From SZAS-79 sp964599095 (GTDB lineage Bacteria; Pseudomonadota; Gammaproteobacteria; Burkholderiales; SG8-39): 64,000 nt of DNA. A model generated the notes under the pieces. It was given only the letters and a program-made list of their open reading frames with translations, was not told the DNA's origin and did no database searches. A program made the translations under genes and the position numbers. The first letter of the stretch is position 1; the number at the start of each line of letters is the position of its first letter. This document shows positions 1 through 8,801 of the stretch, one piece after another. The DNA is taken from positions 367,954 through 431,953 of the forward strand of contig CAZREB010000004.1 in assembly GCA_964599095.1 (NCBI GenBank). The letters are read 5' to 3'.

Positions 1-1905
1 GGCGAGGTCGACCTGATCGTGCACGGCACGACGCTCGCGACGAATGCGCTGATCGAGCGCAAGGGGGCCAGGGTCGGGCTCCTGTGCACCCGGGGATTTC
101 GCGACACGCTCGAGATGGCCTACGAGCACCGCTTCGAGCAGTCGGACGTCTTCATGCGCCGGCCGACGCCGCTGGTGCCGCGCTGGCTGCGGCTCGAAGT
201 CACCGAGCGGATGGCCTCGACCGGCGGCGTCCTGATCGAATTGCGCGAAAGCGACGTAAGCTCGGCGGCCGAGACCTTCAGGCAGGAAGGCGTCGGCGCG
301 ATCGCCGTCGGCCTGATGCACAGCTACGCCAATCCCGCGCACGAACGCCGCATCGAGGCGATGCTCGGCGAGCTGATGCCGGGCGTCCCGGTGTCGATCT
401 CGAGCGAGGTCTGCCCGGAGATCCGCGAGTACGACCGGATCTCCACCACCGTCGCCAACGCCTATGTGCGCCCGCTGATGCGCGGCTATCTGGAGCGGGT
501 CAAGGAGCGCCTGGCCGCCGAGGGCTTCGGCTGCCCGCTCCTGATGATGATGTCCAGCGGCACGGTGACCACTGTAGAGATCGCGCAGCGCTTCCCGATC
601 CGGCTGGTCGAGTCCGGCCCGGCCGGCGGCGCGGTCCTCGCCACCCAGGTGGCCGCGTTGTGCGACCGCCCGCAGGTGCTCTCGTTCGACATGGGCGGCA
701 CCACCGCCAAGCTGTGCTTCATCGATGCCTTCACGCCGCAACTGTCGCGCTCGTTCGAGGTGGCGCGCGAGTACCGCTTCTCCAAGGGCAGCGGGATCCC
801 GGTCAAGATCCCGGTGATCGAGATGGTGGAGATCGGGGCGGGGGGCGGCTCGATCGGCCACGTCAACTCGCTCGGCGTGATCGCGGTAGGGCCGGAAAGC
901 GCGGGCTCCGAGCCCGGGCCTGCCTGTTACATGCGCGGCGGCCGGGCGCCGACGGTCACCGACGCAGACCTGGTAATGGGACGCATCGACCCGGACGCCT
1001 TTGCCGGCGGCAGCATCAGGCTCGACCGCGCCGCAGCCGAGCGCGCGCTGCAGGAGGGCATCGGCACCCGCATGAAACTCGACGTCGTCGAGGCCGCGGC
1101 CGGGATAAGCGAGATCGTCGACGAGAACATGGCGAACGCCACCCGGATCCATGGCGCCGAAAGCGGCAAGGACGTCGCGACGCGGACCATGATCGCATTC
1201 GGCGGCGCGGCGCCGCTGCATGCGGCGCGGCTGGCCGAAAAGCTCGGCATCCGCGAGGTCATCATTCCGAGCGGGGCCGGCGTCGGCTCGGCCATCGGGT
1301 TCCTGCGCGCCGGCATCGCCTACGAACTGGTGCAGACCCGGTACCTGGACCTGCGGAGCTACGACCCGGCGCCGATCAACGCGATGTTCGCCGGGATGCG
1401 TGCCTATGCCGAGGCGATCGTCCGGCTCGCCGAGCCGCGCGGCGAACTGGTCGAGCATCGCACCGCATTCATGCGCTATCGCGGGCAGGGCCATGAGATC
1501 GCGGTGAGCCTCCCGCCGGGCGAATTCAAGGCGGGCGACGACGCGAAGCTCGCCGCGCTGTTCCAGGAGAAATACAGGCAGCTGTTCGGGCGCAACATCC
1601 CGAACCTGACGCAGGAGGTGATTTCGTGGAGCCTGTCGCTCGGCCTGCCGGGCGAACTGCCCGCGCCGGTCTCCGAACCGGGCCCGGGGACCACCGCCAG
1701 GCCGGCGGCGAAACGCCGGATCCACGATTCGCGCGACGGAAAGTTCTACGACTACGATGTCTACGAGCGTGCCGCGCTGGCGACCGGTGCCCGCCTGGCC
1801 GGCCCGGCAGTGATCTGCGAAGACGAGACGACCACGGTGGTTTCGGCGTCGTTCGATGCCGTGATGGACGCCAGCGGCTTCATCCGGCTGGCCAGGAAGG
1901 ACTGA
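1..1905 (+). CDS. Hydantoinase/oxoprolinase subunit A (HyuA family), 5' end outside window
   Basis: This is the ATP-dependent N-methylhydantoinase/5-oxoprolinase A subunit, which phosphorylates and opens cyclic amide rings together with subunit B. The reading frame is open from base 1. The family usually starts about 55-60 residues earlier with a DTGGTFTD-type phosphate loop, so the true start is upstream and the GTG at 19 is internal. The second actin-like phosphate loop (DMGGTTAK) is at 688-711, a glycine-rich GAGGGSIG segment at about 835-858, and FGGAAPLHA near 1198-1224. Subunit B follows after 14 bases, as in other hyuAB operons. The exact substrate (hydantoin, oxoproline, acetophenone or another) cannot be told from sequence. 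Confidence 0.9.
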   Translation, partial: GEVDLIVHGTTLATNALIERKGARVGLLCTRGFRDTLEMAYEHRFEQSDVFMRRPTPLVPRWLRLEVTERMASTGGVLIELRESDVSSAAETFRQEGVGAIAVGLMHSYANPAHERRIEAMLGELMPGVPVSISSEVCPEIREYDRISTTVANAYVRPLMRGYLERVKERLAAEGFGCPLLMMMSSGTVTTVEIAQRFPIRLVESGPAGGAVLATQVAALCDRPQVLSFDMGGTTAKLCFIDAFTPQLSRSFEVAREYRFSKGSGIPVKIPVIEMVEIGAGGGSIGHVNSLGVIAVGPESAGSEPGPACYMRGGRAPTVTDADLVMGRIDPDAFAGGSIRLDRAAAERALQEGIGTRMKLDVVEAAAGISEIVDENMANATRIHGAESGKDVATRTMIAFGGAAPLHAARLAEKLGIREVIIPSGAGVGSAIGFLRAGIAYELVQTRYLDLRSYDPAPINAMFAGMRAYAEAIVRLAEPRGELVEHRTAFMRYRGQGHEIAVSLPPGEFKAGDDAKLAALFQEKYRQLFGRNIPNLTQEVISWSLSLGLPGELPAPVSEPGPGTTARPAAKRRIHDSRDGKFYDYDVYERAALATGARLAGPAVICEDETTTVVSASFDAVMDASGFIRLARKD

Positions 1906-1919
1906 GGAGGGGATCGGGG

Positions 1920-3578
1920 ATGGCTTCCGACATCAGGTTCCAGGTCATGTGGAACCGCCTGCTTGCGGTGGTCGAGGAGCAGGCGCAGACGCTCGTGCGC
2001 ACCGCGTTCAGCACGCCTGCGCGCGAGGCCGGCGACATCTCGGCAGGAGTGTTCGACGCCCGCGGCCGGATGGTTGCGCAGGCGGTGACCGGGACCCCCG
2101 GCCACGTGAACACGATGGCGGCGGCGGTGCCGCACTTCCTGGCCGCGTACCCGCTCGAAACGATGCGCGAAGGCGACGTGTTCGTGACGAACGACCCGTG
2201 GAAGGGCACCGGGCACCTGTCGGATTTCACCGTCGTCACGCCCACGTTCCGCAAGGGCCGGGCGGTGGCCCTGTTCGCGTGCACCACCCACGTGGTCGAC
2301 ATCGGCGGCCTGGGCCAGTCGCCCGACGGGCGGCAGGTCTACCACGAAGGCCTGTGGGTGCCGATCTGCAGGATGTTCGCGCGGGGCGAGGCGAACGACA
2401 CCTTCTTCGCGATCCTGCGGCAGAACGTGCGCGAACCGGTGCAGGTCGAAGGCGACATGTACGCGCTTGCCGCCTGCAACGACATGGGCGCGCGGCGGCT
2501 GGTGGAAATGATGGACGAGCATGCGCTCGACGACCTCGCGCCGCTCGCGGAGTACGTGATCGGGCGCAGCCGGGAGGCGATGATCGCGTCGCTCGCCACG
2601 TTTCCGAAGGGCTCGGCGTCCTATTCGCTGACGATGGACGGCTACGACAAGCCGATCAGCCTGAAGGCCAGCCTGACCCTCACGGACACCGAAGTGGTCG
2701 TGGATTTCACGGGAACGTCCGAGATCTCCGAATACGGCATCAACTGCCCGAAGAACTATGCCGACGCGTACACGGCGTTCGGCGTGAAATGCATCGTCGG
2801 CCCGGCGATCCCGAACAATTTCGGGTCGCTCTCGACGATCCGCGTCGAGGCGCCCGAGGGCTGCATCGTCAACGCGAAGGCGCCCAGCCCGGTCATGGCC
2901 CGCGCGATCATCGGGCACATGCTGCCGGATGTGGCTTTCGGTTGCCTGCACCAGCTTGTGCCGGGCCGCGTGCCCGCGGAGGGGTCGTCTTCGCTCTGGT
3001 CGGTCAAGCTCGGCGCAGGCCCGGGCATTGCGGCCGGCGCGTCGCGCGGGACGCGCGCGACCGCCTTCAACGTCACCAGTTTCCACAGCGGCGGCGTCGG
3101 TGCGCGCCCGACGCTCGACGGGTTGTCCGCAACGCCGTTTCCGAGCGGCGTGCGCATGGTGCCGATCGAAATCACCGAGGCGATCTCGCCGCTGGTGGTC
3201 TGGCGCAAGGAGTACCGCCAGGATTCCGGCGGCGTCGGCCGGTTTCGCGGCGGGCTCGGGCAGGTCATGGAGATCGGCAGCCGGGAGGACGAACCCTTCG
3301 CGATCTTCGCCACTTTCGACCGCACGCAGTTCGCACCGCGCGGCTGCGAGGGCGGCGGGGACGGCGCCGTGGGCGGCCTGAGGCTCAAGTCGGGCGCGAA
3401 GCTGCGGTCCAAGGGCCGGCAGACCGTACCTGCAGGCGAGGTGCTGGTGCTCGAGATGCCCGGCGGCGGCGGCTACGGCACGCCCGCCGAGCGCGACCCC
3501 GAGGCGGTCAGGGCCGACCTGCGCGCCGGGTTCGTGAGCGAGGCCGCCGCGCGCACCGACTACGGCTTCAAGGGCTAG
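1920..3578 (+). CDS. Hydantoinase/oxoprolinase subunit B (HyuB family)
   Basis: This 552-residue protein is the B subunit that pairs with the upstream HyuA to hydrolyse a cyclic amide using ATP. Family landmarks are NDPWKGTGHLSDF near residue 90, the VVDFTGTS strand, a glycine-rich stretch including PGGGGYGTP near the C-terminus, and a length normal for the family. The ATG at 1920 lies just after a GGAGGGGAT ribosome-binding stretch and 14 bases beyond the HyuA stop. A much longer in-frame extension exists upstream but would overlap HyuA, so it was not used. The substrate is unknown; the downstream transporter and D-aminoacylase-like enzyme suggest uptake and hydrolysis of N-carbamoyl, N-acyl or cyclic amino-acid derivatives. 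Confidence 0.92.
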   Translation: MASDIRFQVMWNRLLAVVEEQAQTLVRTAFSTPAREAGDISAGVFDARGRMVAQAVTGTPGHVNTMAAAVPHFLAAYPLETMREGDVFVTNDPWKGTGHLSDFTVVTPTFRKGRAVALFACTTHVVDIGGLGQSPDGRQVYHEGLWVPICRMFARGEANDTFFAILRQNVREPVQVEGDMYALAACNDMGARRLVEMMDEHALDDLAPLAEYVIGRSREAMIASLATFPKGSASYSLTMDGYDKPISLKASLTLTDTEVVVDFTGTSEISEYGINCPKNYADAYTAFGVKCIVGPAIPNNFGSLSTIRVEAPEGCIVNAKAPSPVMARAIIGHMLPDVAFGCLHQLVPGRVPAEGSSSLWSVKLGAGPGIAAGASRGTRATAFNVTSFHSGGVGARPTLDGLSATPFPSGVRMVPIEITEAISPLVVWRKEYRQDSGGVGRFRGGLGQVMEIGSREDEPFAIFATFDRTQFAPRGCEGGGDGAVGGLRLKSGAKLRSKGRQTVPAGEVLVLEMPGGGGYGTPAERDPEAVRADLRAGFVSEAAARTDYGFKG

Positions 3579-3587
3579 GACGCGGGA

Positions 3588-4475
3588 ATGCAGCAGGCCG
3601 TATTGATGCTCGTGCTGGCCACGATGGTCTATACGGTCTCGCTGGACCTGCGAGTGAGGGATTTCCGCTACGTTGCCTCGCACCCGGTCGCCGTGGGAGT
3701 GGGCCTGGTCGCGCAGTTCGTGCTGCTGCCTGGGGCGACACTGCTTGCGACCCTCGTGCTCGACCTGCCGCCTGCGACCGAGGCGGCCATGATGCTGGTC
3801 GCCGCCTGCCCGGGTGGCGCGCTGTCGAACGTGATCACGCACCTGGGGCGCGGCAATCTCGCGTTGTCGCTGTCGATCTCGGCGGTATCGAACGTGCTGG
3901 CGCTGGTGCTCACGCCGCTCAACTTCACGCTGATGATAGGTGCGAATCCGGAGACGTCCGCGTGGGCGCGCTCGATCTCGGTCGACCCGAAGGACCTCGT
4001 CGTGAGCCTGCTGTTGCTCCTCGCGGTGCCGATGACCGCGGCGATGCTGACCACGCGCAACGTGCCGGCGATCGCGTTGCGCATCCGCGGGCCGCTCGGC
4101 CGGTTTGCGGGGATTGCCCTCGCCGCATTCATCATCCTCGCGGTCGCTGCGCAATGGAAGCTTTTCCTGGTCGAGCTTACCCGTACCCTCCCGTTGGTGA
4201 TCCTGCAGAACGGATTGGGGCTCGGCCTCGGCTACGGCGCATCGCTGCTCGCGAAGATTCCGGTGCCGGACCGGCGCGCGGTGATCGTCGAGAGCGGCAT
4301 GCAGAATTCCGGCCTCGCCCTCGGCATCATCGCCGCGCAGTTCTCGTCGGACCTCGCGATGGTCGCGGTCGCGGGCCTGTGGGGCATCTGGCATATCGTT
4401 TCGGGCGGCTCCCTCGCGCTGCTCTGGCGGACATTGGACAGGAATTCGGACAGGAAGGAACTCGAGAATGCTTGA
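3588..4475 (+). CDS. Bile acid:sodium symporter (BASS) family transporter
   Basis: This 295-residue, almost wholly hydrophobic protein has about eight to nine predicted membrane segments and the BASS-family features LRVRDFR near residue 22, CPGGALSNVITHLGRGN near residues 72-88 and a late ESGMQNSGLALGI motif. Relatives move organic anions, often pyruvate, pantothenate or bile acids, with sodium. It starts 9 bases after hyuB and its last 8 bases overlap the next gene, so it belongs to the same transcript. It is the probable importer for the amide or amino-acid derivative handled by HyuAB and the amidohydrolase, but the substrate is inferred from context only. Confidence 0.85.
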   Translation: MQQAVLMLVLATMVYTVSLDLRVRDFRYVASHPVAVGVGLVAQFVLLPGATLLATLVLDLPPATEAAMMLVAACPGGALSNVITHLGRGNLALSLSISAVSNVLALVLTPLNFTLMIGANPETSAWARSISVDPKDLVVSLLLLLAVPMTAAMLTTRNVPAIALRIRGPLGRFAGIALAAFIILAVAAQWKLFLVELTRTLPLVILQNGLGLGLGYGASLLAKIPVPDRRAVIVESGMQNSGLALGIIAAQFSSDLAMVAVAGLWGIWHIVSGGSLALLWRTLDRNSDRKELENA

Positions 4476-6249
4476 CCTGGTCATTCGCGGCGGCATGGTG
4501 CTCGACGGCCTGGGTGCGCCCGGCGTTACCGCAGACGTGGGCGTGCGCGGCGGCAGGATCGAAGAGATCGGCAAGGTCACTTCGGCTGCGCGCGACGAGA
4601 TCGATGCGTCCGGCGCGCTGGTGATGCCCGGCTTCGTCGACATCCATACGCATTACGACGGGCAGGCCTCGTGGGACGAGACCTTCAGCCCCAGCATCCA
4701 TCACGGCGTCACGACGGTCGTCATGGGCAACTGCGGCGTCGGGTTCGCGCCGGTGCACAAGGGCGAGGAGGAACGCCTGGTGCAGTTGATGGAGGGCGTC
4801 GAGGAGATCCCGGGCGCCGTGCTTGCGGAGGGCGTACGCTGGGGATGGACGAGCTTTGCCGACTACGCGAACGCGCTCGGCACAATGCGCCACAGCCTCG
4901 ACTTCATGACCCTGGTGCCGCACGACTGCCTGCGCCTTTTCGTCATGGGGGAGCGCGCCGCGCGTCTCGAAGCGGCTACCGGGGAGGATCGCGCGCGCAT
5001 GCGCCAGCTGCTGCGCGAGGCGATGCTGGCCGGCGCGGCCGGGTTCTCCACCGGGCGCACCGACAACCACCGGACCGCCAAGGGGCAGGAGACGCCGGCG
5101 GCCAGCGCGGCGCGCGAGGAGTTGCTCGAGCTGGCCCGGGCCTTCGAGGGGCTGCCGTACCGGGTCATGCACGCGGTGAGCGATTTCGACTGCATGCGGG
5201 GCGACCCGGCAGGCCAGCGCAGCCGCTTCGATGCCGAGTACGACCTGCTCGAATCGATTGCGCGCGCCACCGGAAGGCCGCTTGCGCTCACCTGGCTCGA
5301 GCGGGTCAACGCCCCGCCGCAGTGGCAGTGGCTGGCCGAGCGCGCTGCGGCGTCGAAGGCGGCCGGCCTCGACCTGCGCCTGCAGACGGCGTGCCGGGCG
5401 ATCGGCGTGCTGAACGGCCTCGATACCAGCTTCAATATCTTCACGGCGATGCCTACCTACCAGGAATTCGCCTCGCTGCCACTGCCCGAGCGCGCGGCCC
5501 GCCTGCGCGATCCGGCGACCAGGGCGCGGATCCTGGCCGAAAAGCCGGTGAAGCTTGCGCGCGACGGCTCGCCGATCCCGCCGCTCGTGGACCAGATCCT
5601 CGCCCAGCTCGACCAAATGGCCGCGCTGATGTTCCCGCTCGCGGTCGGTGAGGCCGGCCCGGACTACGAGCCGCAGCCGGCCGAGTCGTTCGCCGCGAGG
5701 GCCAAGGCGCGCGGCGTGCGCGCGTTCGAGGCGATCTACGATTACCTGGCCGAAGGCGACGGCGGCAACCTGGTCTATTTTCCGATCTTCAATTACCTGC
5801 GCGGCTCGCTCGAGACGGTGCGCTCGATGCTCGAGCATCCGCAGGCGCTGCACGCGCTGTCGGATGCCGGTGCGCACGTAGGCACGGTGTGCGACGCGAG
5901 TTTCCCGACCAGCCTGCTTGCGCATTGGACCCGCGACCGCACTCGCGGACCCAGGTTGCCGCTCGAACGCGCGGTCGAGATGCTGACTTCGCGCAATGCG
6001 CGCCACATGGGCCTCGCGGATCGCGGTGCGCTGCGCCCCGGCCTGCGCGCGGATATCAACGTAATCGACTATCCGAGGCTGCACCCCCTCAAGCCGGAGA
6101 TCGTGCGCGACCTGCCTGCCGGCGGGAAGCGATTCGTGCAGAAGGCGCGCGGGTATGTGGCGACGCTCGTAAACGGGGAGGTGGTGTGCAGGGGCGGAAC
6201 GGTCACCGGGGCGAGGCCGGGGCGATGGGCCAAGGCCCAGGCGGGTTAG
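4468..6249 (+). CDS. N-acyl-D-amino-acid deacylase-like amidohydrolase
   Basis: This 593-residue member of the D-aminoacylase branch of the amidohydrolase superfamily would hydrolyse an N-acyl or N-carbamoyl bond using zinc. The metal motif DIHTHYDGQ places His60 and His62 at the first site. NCGVGFAP follows near residue 90, and the late HALSDAGAHVG segment carries the conserved Asp. The product ends with the TGARPGRW-type tail typical of the family. It overlaps the transporter by 8 bases and closes the hyuAB operon. A fully D-amino-acid-specific role is not proven; relatives also act on dihydropyrimidine-like and N-acyl substrates. Confidence 0.85.
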   Translation: MLDLVIRGGMVLDGLGAPGVTADVGVRGGRIEEIGKVTSAARDEIDASGALVMPGFVDIHTHYDGQASWDETFSPSIHHGVTTVVMGNCGVGFAPVHKGEEERLVQLMEGVEEIPGAVLAEGVRWGWTSFADYANALGTMRHSLDFMTLVPHDCLRLFVMGERAARLEAATGEDRARMRQLLREAMLAGAAGFSTGRTDNHRTAKGQETPAASAAREELLELARAFEGLPYRVMHAVSDFDCMRGDPAGQRSRFDAEYDLLESIARATGRPLALTWLERVNAPPQWQWLAERAAASKAAGLDLRLQTACRAIGVLNGLDTSFNIFTAMPTYQEFASLPLPERAARLRDPATRARILAEKPVKLARDGSPIPPLVDQILAQLDQMAALMFPLAVGEAGPDYEPQPAESFAARAKARGVRAFEAIYDYLAEGDGGNLVYFPIFNYLRGSLETVRSMLEHPQALHALSDAGAHVGTVCDASFPTSLLAHWTRDRTRGPRLPLERAVEMLTSRNARHMGLADRGALRPGLRADINVIDYPRLHPLKPEIVRDLPAGGKRFVQKARGYVATLVNGEVVCRGGTVTGARPGRWAKAQAG

Positions 6250-6317
6250 GATTCGGGGAAGGGCCTCGTTTCACGCCTGACCCTGAAATTGGCTTTTTTT
6301 GACTTTGACCTTCCAGG

Positions 6318-6386
6318 TCTCATGCTTTTGCGCATTTCCCCCGGTTGCGCAACGCGCAACCTTGAGAAATTCGCAAAAGCATGAGA
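6318..6386. repeat. 69-base near-perfect palindrome (hairpin)
   Basis: The outer arms TCTCATGCTTTTGCG (6318-6332) and CGCAAAAGCATGAGA (6372-6386) are perfectly complementary over 15 bases. The inner arms GGTTGCGC (6343-6350) and GCGCAACC (6354-6361) are complementary over 8. A T-tract lies at 6294-6300 and a second perfect palindrome, CTTCGAATTCGAAG, at 6412-6425. The whole sits in the 217-base gap between the amidohydrolase and the GlcG-like gene. It may terminate the upstream operon or be a palindromic repeat element. There is no clear U-run directly after the stem in the + direction. Confidence 0.75.
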
Positions 6387-6466
6387 TTCGATGACTTCAA
6401 ACCCAAGACAACTTCGAATTCGAAGCAACGTCAATACCAGACAACTTCCTGACCAGGAACCCCGTC

Positions 6467-6955
6467 ATGCCCGAGCACCTGCGCCCGATCCACTCCAGCC
6501 TCACGCTGGCCGTCGCCGAGAAGATCATCGAAGGTGCGCTGGCGGCCCGGCGCCGCGAAGGCCTGATGCCGCTCGTGGTCGCGGTCCTCGATTCGGGCGG
6601 CACGCTGGTGGCGTACAAGCGTGAGGACGGATCCGGCGTGATGCGCTTCGACATCGCCTTCGGCAAGGCCTGGGGCTGCCTCGGGATGGGCATGTCCACG
6701 CGCCTGATCCGCGACCGCCTCGCGCAGCGGCCGGCATTCCAGGGGGCGCTCGCCTCCGTGTCCGACGGCCGGTTCATCCCGGTGCCGGGCGGCGTGCTGG
6801 TCCTGGATGCGCAAGGTGTTGCGATCGGGTCGGTCGGCATCAGCGGCGATGCGTCGGACAAGGATGAATACTGCGCGATCGAAGGCATCCGTGCGGCGGG
6901 GCTCGGCAGCGAGCCGGCCGAGGCGAATCCCGATTGGCGCAAGGCCGGACTTTGA
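6467..6955 (+). CDS. GlcG/HbpS-type heme-binding family protein
   Basis: This 162-residue protein belongs to the DUF336/GlcG/HbpS family, which is found beside catabolic operons and includes heme-binding and cobalamin-associated members. The typical pattern is present: an N-terminal LTLAVAEKIIEGALAAR helix, then VAVLDSGGTLVAYKRED, and FIPVPGGVLV with VGISG in the C-terminal half. It starts the next gene block, 16 bases ahead of a Bug binding protein. Its biochemical role here is unknown; a chaperone or cofactor-binding role for one of the neighbouring enzymes is conjecture. Confidence 0.8.
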   Translation: MPEHLRPIHSSLTLAVAEKIIEGALAARRREGLMPLVVAVLDSGGTLVAYKREDGSGVMRFDIAFGKAWGCLGMGMSTRLIRDRLAQRPAFQGALASVSDGRFIPVPGGVLVLDAQGVAIGSVGISGDASDKDEYCAIEGIRAAGLGSEPAEANPDWRKAGL

Positions 6956-6971
6956 CCAAGGAGAATCCAGC

Positions 6972-7958
6972 ATGAACCGTCGCCCGTTCCTGAAGCTGAC
7001 CGTCGCCGCCGTCCTCGGGCTGTGTGCGGTGTCCCAGGCCGCAGCGCAATCCGCGTTTCCTTCGAAGCCGCTGCGGCTGGTAGTGCCGTTCCCGCCGGGC
7101 GGGCCGACGGACGTCTTCGGGCGGGCTTTTGCGGCCAGGCTTTCGACGGTGCTCGGCCAGCCGGTCGTCGTGGACAACAAATCCGGCGCCAGCGGCATCG
7201 TCGGCACGCTCGAGGTCAAGCGCAGCGCGCCCGACGGCTACACGCTCAACTTCGGCACCGCGTCGACCAATTGCCTTTACCCTCTGCTGAACGCGAAGCC
7301 GCAGTACGACGTGCTCGCCGATTTCGTGCCGATCGCCGTAATCGGCGGCGCGAGCATCGTGATCACCGCGCACCCGTCGATGCCACCGACCCTCAAGGCG
7401 GTCCTCGACGCCTCGCGCGCGCAGCCGGGCAAGTTCCAGTTCGGCTCGCCCGGCACCGGCACGCTGATGCACATGACCGTCGAGCGGCTGAAACGCGAGA
7501 CCGGCGCCGACCTGCTGCACGTGCCCTTCCGCGGCAGCGCGCCCTCGATGCAGGCCCTGCTTGGCGGGCAGATCGGCCTCTCGGTGGACACGATCGGCCC
7601 GTCGCTGCAGAACCACAAGGCCGGGCGCATCCGCATCCTTGCGCTGGCCAGCGCGAAGCGCTCGCCGCTGATCCCGGACGTGCCGACGGTCGACGAGGCG
7701 CTCGGCACGAAAGGCTTCGAGGCGGTGCTGTGGAACGTGATTGCCGCCCCGGCCGGCACGCCGCCGGCCGTGGTCGAGACGCTCTCGCAGGCGATCGCCA
7801 GGGTGACCGGCGATGCCGCGCTGCAGGAGCAGCTCGCGAACCTCGGCATCGAGACCACGACAGGCTCGAATCCGGCTTCGGCTGCCGCCTATATCCGCGC
7901 CGAGCAGGTCAAGTGGAAGCCGGTGATCGATGCAAGCGGCGTAAAGGTTGCCGAATGA
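6972..7958 (+). CDS. Bug/TctC-family periplasmic substrate-binding protein
   Basis: This 328-residue extracytoplasmic solute receptor belongs to the tripartite tricarboxylate transporter (Bug) family. A Sec signal peptide ends near AAAQSA (about residue 27) and the protein continues with FPSKPLRLVVPFPPGGPTD, the canonical ligand-carboxylate loop. The start at 6972 follows an AAGGAGAA ribosome-binding site; upstream in-frame codons would disrupt the signal peptide. Its stop overlaps the start of the crotonase gene (ATGA). No TctA or TctB membrane partner is nearby. The neighbouring CoA ligase and crotonase suggest a carboxylate or aromatic acid ligand. Confidence 0.93.
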   Translation: MNRRPFLKLTVAAVLGLCAVSQAAAQSAFPSKPLRLVVPFPPGGPTDVFGRAFAARLSTVLGQPVVVDNKSGASGIVGTLEVKRSAPDGYTLNFGTASTNCLYPLLNAKPQYDVLADFVPIAVIGGASIVITAHPSMPPTLKAVLDASRAQPGKFQFGSPGTGTLMHMTVERLKRETGADLLHVPFRGSAPSMQALLGGQIGLSVDTIGPSLQNHKAGRIRILALASAKRSPLIPDVPTVDEALGTKGFEAVLWNVIAAPAGTPPAVVETLSQAIARVTGDAALQEQLANLGIETTTGSNPASAAAYIRAEQVKWKPVIDASGVKVAE

Positions 7959-8791
7959 GCCGGGATTGCTTCGAGGTCTCGGTCGATGCGAAGGTCGCGC
8001 ACATCAGGCTTTCGCGTCCCGAGCGGATGAACGCAATGACGCTCGCGTTCTGGCGCGAGCTGCCCGAGATCGCGCGCGAGCTCGACGCAAGGGGCGACGT
8101 ACGCGCGACCGTTATTTCCTCCACCGGCAAGCACTTCACCGCGGGCATGGACCTGTCGGTCTTCAATAGCAGCGATGCGCTCGGCACCGACACGGTGGCG
8201 GCACGCGAGAAGTTCCGCGAGAAGCTGATCGAGCTGCAGCAAAGCTTCAACGCGCTGGCCGAGGCGCGCTTTCCCGTCATCGCGGCAGTCCAGGGCGGTT
8301 GCATCGGCGGCGGCGTGGACCTTGCATGCGCCTGCTGCCTGCGCTATGCGACGCGAGACGCGTATTTCGTGATCCAGGAAATCAACATCGGCATGATGGC
8401 AGACGTCGGGACCTTCAACCGGATGCCCAAGCAGCTGCCCGAGGCGATCGTCCGGGAACTCGGGTATACGGGCGACCGGCTCGCGGCGGAGCGCGCCGAG
8501 CGGCTGGGGTTCGTGAACGGAGTGTTCGACACCCACGAGGCGCTGGTCGAAGGTGCGCTTGCGGTCGCGAAGAGGATCGCGTCCAAGGCGCCGGTCGCGG
8601 TGGCGGCCACCAAGCAGATGATTTCGTACACGCGCGATCACGGCGTGGCGGAGAGCTTCGGGTACCTGAACGCGCTGCAGCCGGGCATCTTCAGCGTCGC
8701 GGACATCCAGCGGGCCGTGGCGGCGGGCAGGTCCGGCAAGCCGGCCGAGTTCGCGGACCTGCCTGCGAAAGGCACGCCGAAAAGCGCATAG
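7955..8791 (+). CDS. Crotonase family, dienoyl-CoA isomerase-like
   Basis: This 278-residue crotonase-fold enzyme matches the delta3,5-delta2,4-dienoyl-CoA isomerase subgroup. Asp122 (GGGVDLAC), Glu142 (QEINIG) and Asp150 (MADVGT) have exactly the spacing of the rat isomerase catalytic triad (Asp176, Glu196, Asp204). Oxyanion-hole segments are KHFTAGMDLS near residue 60 and QGGCIGGG at 113-120. The start at 7955 overlaps the Bug stop by four bases. With the downstream acyl-CoA ligase it would act on unsaturated or ring-derived acyl-CoA thioesters. A plain enoyl-CoA hydratase role is less likely given the conserved isomerase residues. Confidence 0.85.
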   Translation: MSRDCFEVSVDAKVAHIRLSRPERMNAMTLAFWRELPEIARELDARGDVRATVISSTGKHFTAGMDLSVFNSSDALGTDTVAAREKFREKLIELQQSFNALAEARFPVIAAVQGGCIGGGVDLACACCLRYATRDAYFVIQEINIGMMADVGTFNRMPKQLPEAIVRELGYTGDRLAAERAERLGFVNGVFDTHEALVEGALAVAKRIASKAPVAVAATKQMISYTRDHGVAESFGYLNALQPGIFSVADIQRAVAAGRSGKPAEFADLPAKGTPKSA

Positions 8792-8801
8792 GAGGCGATC
8801 C

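Noticed and set aside
1761..4643. 960-codon minus-strand frame over hyuB and the transporter
   Set aside because: Shadow of real plus-strand genes; no domain, signal or start site.
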